64,000 nucleotides of DNA, from positions 334,288,409-334,352,408 of the forward strand of contig CM022299.1 of NCBI GenBank assembly GCA_011799875.1, given 5' to 3'. The stretch comes from Thinopyrum elongatum. Lineage: Eukaryota; Streptophyta; Magnoliopsida; Poales; Poaceae. The notes beneath the pieces were generated by a model that saw nothing but the letters and a program-made list of their open reading frames with translations, was not told the DNA's origin and searched no databases. The first letter of the stretch is position 1. Each line of letters opens with the position of its first letter. Shown in pieces: positions 59,343 to 64,000 of this stretch. The translations under genes were made by a program, and so were the position numbers.

Positions 59343-60095
59343 ATGGAATTGAGGTTGCCTCATATTATTCATCTTTATCATGTCTTTCTTGAAAATGATG
59401 GATCGGAAAATTGTGCTCAATTGATAGAAGAAGAATGCAATAAAATGTTTGGCACTAAATCTTTAAATGATGAGCATGATTGCAATGTTGTTAGTATGAA
59501 TTCTTTGAATATCCATGATGCTAATGATATGCGAAGCCATGAGCTTGAGGATGCTATGTTTGATGAAGATGACATTTTTAGTCCCCCAAGTTTCGATGAG
59601 AAAAATTATTATGATGAAAGCATGCCTACTATTTATGATGATTATATTGATGAAAGTGGGTTTGGAAGAGTGTCAACTCTAGGAAGTAATGATCCCACTA
59701 TTTTGGAGGGTGTTGAATCTTTTCACAGTATTGATAAAAGTGGATTTGGAGAGGTCATGACTTTATTTAGTGATGAATCCACTATTTCGAAAGAGGTTCC
59801 AATTGATTATGAGAACAAAGTTGCTATCTATGATGATAACTGTGATGACATGTGTGCTATAAAGAATAATGATAACCATGAAACTTGTCATCTTGATTTT
59901 AATTTTCAATTGGATTATGCCTCACATGATAGTTATTTTGTTGAGTTTGCTCCCACTACTATGAATGAGAATAAATTTGCTTATGTGGAGAGTAATAAAA
60001 TTTTCTTGATTGTGGATCATGAAAAGAATGATTTATGTGATGGTTATATTGTTGAATTCATTCATGATGCTATTGAAAATTATTATGAGGGATAA
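59343..60095 (+). CDS. Short acidic ORF of the second Athila-like element
   Basis: 250 residues, very rich in Asp, Glu and Asn, with no capsid or protease motif. It contains two tandem copies of a motif: IDESGFGRVSTLGSNDPTI and IDKSGFGEVMTLFSDESTI, about 35 residues apart. The 695-residue Gag of the other element has the same motif (IDKSGIGEVKTLSTDEPTL) between its capsid and protease parts. The ORF may be a remnant of the middle of such a Gag or a distinct accessory protein. The frame is undamaged. Confidence 0.6.
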   Translation: MELRLPHIIHLYHVFLENDGSENCAQLIEEECNKMFGTKSLNDEHDCNVVSMNSLNIHDANDMRSHELEDAMFDEDDIFSPPSFDEKNYYDESMPTIYDDYIDESGFGRVSTLGSNDPTILEGVESFHSIDKSGFGEVMTLFSDESTISKEVPIDYENKVAIYDDNCDDMCAIKNNDNHETCHLDFNFQLDYASHDSYFVEFAPTTMNENKFAYVESNKIFLIVDHEKNDLCDGYIVEFIHDAIENYYEG

Positions 60096-61691
60096 ATATA
60101 TGCTTTTACATATTGCAATAATATCAAGTCTCCTCTCTATGTGTTGAAAATCTTGAAGTTTTGCTTGTTTTACCTTCCTATGCTAGTTGATTCTTGTTCC
60201 CATAAATTGTTTGCTCACAAAATCCCTATGCATAGGAAGTGGGTTAGACTTAAATGTGCTAGTCATATGCTTCATGATGCTCTCTTGCATGTTTCAATTC
60301 TTTACTTTTATGCGAGCATCGTTGAAATCATCATGCCTAGCTAAAAAAGGCATTAAAGAAAAACGCTTGTTGGGAGACAACCCAATATTTACCCCTACTG
60401 TTTTTATGTATTCACATGATTAAGCTACTATAGTAATCATGTTTTATAGCTTTTGTTTGAATAAAGTGCCAAGTAAATCCTTTGGGATAGTGTGGTTGAT
60501 AGTTGAATTGATTCTGTGCAAAAACAGATATTTTTGCATACAGTACAGAAATTCCTATCTTTAACTGGAACGTCAAAAACTTCTGAATTTTTTACAGCTG
60601 ATTGGTATACAAATTTTCTACGTTTTAATAAATTTTCAGAATTTTTGGAGTAACATAAGTATGAGCTTAATTCAGATCTTTACAGACTATTCTGTTTTTG
60701 ACAGATTCTGTTTTCAATGCATACTTTGCTTATTTTCTAGTTTCTATGGCTTATATTGCTCAATATAAATTGTAGAAATGATAGGGTACAGTAGGTATCA
60801 TGTGATAAAAAAATTGAATCTTGTCTTGACAGTACCAAAGTGAATGATTTGTTTTACCATACTAACCCATCTCACGAAGTTCCGTTAAGTTTTGTGTGAT
60901 TGAAGTTTTCAAGTTTTGGGTAAGATATCGATATGAAGAGAATAAGGAGTGACAAGACCCTAAGCTTGGGGATGCCCAAGGCACCCCAAGGTAATATTCA
61001 AGGAAGATCCAAGCAACTAAGCTTGGGGATGCCCCGAAAGGCATCCCCTCTTTCGTCTTCAACATTATCGGTAACCTTACTTGGGGCTATATTTGTATTC
61101 ATCGCATGATATGAGTTTTGCTTAGAGTGTCATTTTATTAGGATTTTCTTGCTGTTATTTAGAGTAATGTTTTGCATCTTTTATTTCAATAAAAAGGTCA
61201 AGTATAGCTTCTACCATGTTTATTTTGCAAGTCTATATGTTGCTGTTTTGAAAACAGAAAGTTTTCTATCATTGTCTGAATTCTTCTGGAAAGTAAGGAC
61301 GTGGTAAAATCTTGAAAAAATTTACACAATGAGTAGAAAAAAAAATTATACGGTGTGCTAATTTTTCAGAATTTTTGGAGTTAGGGAAGTATGAGTACAA
61401 TTGCACTCTTTTCAGACTGTCCTGTTTTGACAGATTGCTGTTATGTTTATATTGTTTGCATATGTTTGCTTGTTTTAATGATTCTATACGAGGATAGGAG
61501 TATTAAATATGCAGAGGCATTTAGTATGCAATGTTAAATAATAATTTTAGTGATTTGCTACAGTAGATAATGATAAGGTTTTGCATTTGATTTATACTAA
61601 CTTTCTCGCGAATTCTTGTTGAGTTTTGTGTGGATGAAGTTTTTAAGATTTAGGGAAACCATGATATAAAAGGAATTAAGGAGACACAAAA
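60096..61691 (+). other. Non-coding 3' region with conserved stem-loops
   Basis: A TTGGG/CCCAA hairpin (60370-60385) and the paired stem-loops at 60966-60989 and 61025-61048 are conserved with the first Athila-like element, in the same order. The second stem is GGGGATGCC / GGCATCCCC with loop CCGAAA (CCGGAT in the other). No open frame of note follows. Confidence 0.65.
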
Positions 61692-62197
61692 TGTCGGGGA
61701 AACGGCACCTACGGGATCACGTGGACCCCTTCTACGGTTTGGCAGGGAAGAGGCGTGCGCAAAGAGCAGATCTAACGATCAACACGATGGATTTTTACCC
61801 AGGGTCGGGCCGCTCGGAAGCGTAAAACCCTAGTCCTGCTTTGTGTGTCTATTATGCGTTCTTGAGCTTCGGCTAGCTGCTATGCATGCAAGCTGGGCCA
61901 GAGAGTCCAAAAAGTCCGAATCCTTCTACAGTATGCCTTGGGCCTCCTTTTATACGTCCAAGGGGCTGCCACAGTGGCACACAGGAGGTGTAAAGTGCTA
62001 CAGTACACGTGCTTATCTCTGGCGTCCGGGGACAAAAAGCATTCAATGCGCTGGTTACGTGCCCCCTAGCTTTATCAGGGACAGAAATAGAGCCCGTCCC
62101 GTCCGTCGCCGCCTCACTCCGCCATGACACGTATTCAGGTTGACGAGGCATGCAATGCCAGGCTGGCTGGCTGGCCGCTGCGCTGGAACGGTGGCAG

Positions 62198-62564
62198 GAT
62201 CTTCGCGAAGATCTGCATGCCTCCACGTAGGTGCCAGCCAGGCTGGTAAGTCGATCGCCGTGCTGTAGTGGTGGCGGGGCGGCGGAGCCTTGTCATGGCC
62301 ATGTCAATGTCCCCGGCAAGGATCTTGCCGGGGTCTCGCAAACCGTCCCGGCAAAGATCTTGCCGGGGGGGGGCTTGGTCATCCAATCTTTCACAAAGAT
62401 CCGCTTGCCACTACGCATGCGCCCCTGGGTCTTGGTCTCGACATTGTCGATGGTGTCAGAACTCTCAACCTCAAGGGTGGTGCTCTTGTTAGTGCCCTGC
62501 AAGTCGTCCCGGCAAGGGTCTTGCCGGGACCTCGCGAGCCGCCCTGGCAAGGATCTTGCCAGGG
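62198..62564. repeat. Cluster of five short perfect palindromes
   Basis: 62198-62213: GATCTTCGCGAAGATC. 62311-62333: arms CCCCGGCAAG/CTTGCCGGGG. 62347-62367: arms CCCGGCAA/TTGCCGGG. 62508-62528: arms CCCGGCAAG/CTTGCCGGG. 62542-62564: arms CCCTGGCAAG/CTTGCCAGGG. In the last, both arms changed together, keeping the pairing. Confidence 0.85.
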
Positions 62565-63127
62565 CTCCAGCTTGTCTTCTGCTCCCTGATTACTGGCTTG
62601 GACGCCATCTTCATTGTCTTGCATTTTGCCTCCAGCTGCCCCCGTCAAGCCTTGCCACGGGTGCGGCTACAACTGCCCGTGCACAAGTAAGGGGTACTAA
62701 AAGGGCCCAAACTTTAGTACACCGACAGGAGCCCTCGGGCCTGGGCCACACACGCGGGCACAACGCGTTGTTGGGCTAGGCCCAAACAGTGCGCGGGCAC
62801 ACGTGGCAGGGGTTAACTATTGTAATCTTCTCGTCTGATGTGCTCGCAACGGCCTGTGAATAGCCTTTATTCACGGGGTGGTAACCGTCGTTTCGCGCCT
62901 CCCACTACGCCCGCCTTTCTCGCCACGTACGCCGCATGCATGGTGCGGGGTAGGTGGCGGATGCGCAAGGTATGGAAAGGCGTGCCATGGCAGATACCCA
63001 TGCGCCTTTGATTGGCGCGGGGAGGGCAGTCGACGACCTCACTCGTTGCCAATGGCCTTAATGAGCCGGATTTGAAAGGGCTCTATGGAGTAAGTATATA
63101 GCCAGCCCCCAGCCCTTCCTGCTTGGC

Positions 63128-63135
63128 TATAAAAG
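63128..63135 (+). promoter_or_regulatory. TATA box
   Basis: TATAAAAG preceded by GGC, 69 bases upstream of the ATG at 63204. Its position fits a core promoter for the B3-domain reading frame or for the element's own transcript. Confidence 0.6.
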
Positions 63136-63203
63136 GGGGATTGGGAGGAGAAGGAGGGGCATCCTTTCGCGTCTTTCCTTCTCCTTGTTCTTCATCCACC
63201 ATC

Positions 63204-63860
63204 ATGCCGAGAGGGCGTGGTCGCGGCCACCCCCGCGCAGAGGCGACGAGATCTTCCTCTCGCCAGAGAGCCGCAGCGGTTAAGGAAGAGCTAGATGCTC
63301 AAGGCGGAGGTGCCGAATAGCCAGATGCTCAAGGCGGAGGTGCTGGATGGGGTCGCGGTCGGCGAGGTGGTCGAGGCAAAAGTGGACGCGGAAGTGGAGC
63401 ATCAGCGGCGCCGCCCTCTCCTCCCGCTACGTTCAGTGGTCACGTTGGAGACACGACGCTGGAGTTTGTCGTGGGGTTGCGCAGACCGCCGCGCAGCCAT
63501 CTTCGCCTTCCCGAGCCATTCGCGAGGGTGCTGGAGGTCGACCAGCCGCCGAGTTTGAGGCTTCATATGAGGGGTTGTTGCAATGGCGACATGTGGGTGA
63601 ACGTAGAGTTCCCCGCCCCTCATGTAATGCTCCTTCGTCGTGGTTGGAAAACCTTCACACACGCCCATTGCCTGATGAAAGGGCACACCCTTCGGTTCAA
63701 ACTAGTGGAGGCCGACCTGCTCTCCATCAAGGTCTTTGGGCGCTCGGGAATCCGGTTAGGGTGCTGCGCGGAGAGCTCGACCGACGATGAAAGCTCCTCC
63801 TCGAGCGATAGTGACGAGAAGGAGACCGATGGGGAGGACGACAGGGACGGGTCCGACTAG
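63204..63860 (+). pseudogene. B3 DNA-binding domain protein with one in-frame stop
   Basis: The frame starts at the ATG at 63204 (MPRGRGRGHPRAEA). Apart from TAG at 63318-63320 (after 38 codons) it is open to 63860, 218 codons in all. A 30-bp tandem duplication (GATGCTCAAGGCGGAGGTGC at 63294 and 63324) spans the stop. An Arg/Gly-rich stretch is followed by a B3 domain from about codon 80 (EFVVGLRRPPRSHLRLP, SLRLHM, MWVNVEF, LLRRGWKTFTHAHCL, HTLRFKL, SIKVFGRSGIRL), and then an acidic Ser/Asp/Glu tail. B3 proteins are plant transcription factors. Lying inside a mobile element, this may be a captured gene or an element-encoded protein. If the stop is read through, or translation starts downstream, the B3 part could still be made. 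Confidence 0.7.
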
Positions 63861-64000
63861 ACGTCGGGCGCACCATCACCAGGCGACGCCGACAGCACCA
63901 TCATCTGCACCTGGCCTTCTCCCCGGCAGAGCGATTTTCCGGGGGGCAGTTCTTGGCGGTGGCTCTCCAAGCCAGCTCCTTGAACTTCTCGGGGCTGCCA
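63861..64000. other. End of window, unassigned
   Basis: GC-rich sequence downstream of the B3 frame. No feature can be assigned before the window ends. Confidence 0.4.

Larger units (their letters stand above)
57795..61691 (+). mobile_element. Second Athila-like element (WHAM/Sabrina-like), interrupted
   Basis: The 5' LTR at 57795-59155 (TGATACGTCTCC...CATCA) is followed by a duplicated primer-binding site, one short ORF and a non-coding region with the same stem-loops as the element at 8.2-16.5 kb. No gag capsid, protease or pol is seen. It is broken at 61691 by another insertion, and its 3' LTR lies beyond the window. It inserted into the first exon of the Myb/NAM-type gene. Confidence 0.82.
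61692..64000 (+). mobile_element. Further mobile element, runs off the window
   Basis: Begins abruptly with TGTCGGGGAAACGGCACC after AT-rich sequence of the older element, as a typical LTR would. CACCGACA at about 62720-62727 could be the matching end, giving an LTR of about 1.04 kb, but I cannot confirm this from one copy. It contains a palindrome cluster and a B3-domain reading frame with a TATA box. Strand is inferred from the reading frame. Confidence 0.55.

Noticed and set aside
62231..62779. 182-codon open frame across the palindrome cluster
   Set aside because: No domain; several frames are open on both strands because of GC content.

Overview
This is plant nuclear DNA, most likely from a Triticeae grass (wheat, Aegilops, barley or rye). 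The evidence is the nested Gypsy LTR retrotransposons of Triticeae type, Au-like SINEs, a Tourist-like MITE, and plant-specific gene families (PERK receptor kinase, F-box, Myb/NAM-like, B3). Family names such as Sabrina-, Fatima- or Sukkula-like come from memory of LTR ends and were not checked by search. Only one host gene looks intact: a seven-exon proline-rich receptor-like kinase (PERK) on the minus strand at 29.3-32.0 kb.

Layout. 1-4.7 kb is AT-rich, with a diverged tandem duplication and a decayed F-box gene on the minus strand. 4.7-17.0 kb is an old Gypsy-type LTR fragment split by a complete gag-protease-only Athila/Sabrina-like element (8168-16458). 17.66-28.84 kb is a short poly(A) retroposon, flanked by an 8-bp repeat and lying in minus orientation. 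It is split by a complete Fatima-like Gypsy element (18456-28370; 473-bp LTRs; perfect 5-bp TSD). That element carries a sense gag-pol pseudogene and a separate five-exon antisense gene. 28.8-33.6 kb is the PERK gene island, with a SINE upstream and an AT-rich degenerate array. 33669-49776 is a complete large LTR element with 3.8-kb LTRs, a 5-bp TSD, a tRNA-iMet-type primer site and no gag-pol (LARD-like). A related 4.2-kb solo LTR is nested inside it. 49.8-56.8 kb holds SINE, MITE and RNase H fragments and AT-rich repeats. 56.8-57.8 kb is a Myb/NAM-type pseudogene truncated by a second Athila-like element (57795 onward) with a duplicated primer-binding site. That element is in turn interrupted at 61692 by another element, which carries palindromes and a B3-domain reading frame and runs off the window.

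Most unusual signals: (1) the long LTRs of two related families carry the same split reading frame, with matching intron phase and a 33-codon last exon of identical length ending in DDQE-stop; (2) four GGCAAG...CTTGCC palindromes in the last element, one with compensatory changes in both arms; (3) paired GC-rich stem-loops shared by two different Athila-like elements, the second embedded in a copy of the polypurine tract; (4) a B3-domain gene with its own TATA box in a mobile element; (5) a multi-exon antisense gene inside the Fatima-like element.

Insertion order from nesting: the old LTR, the poly(A) retroposon, the Myb/NAM gene and the large LTR element are each older than what interrupts them. 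By hand count the two Fatima-like LTRs differ at about 16 of 473 positions, so that copy is not very recent.
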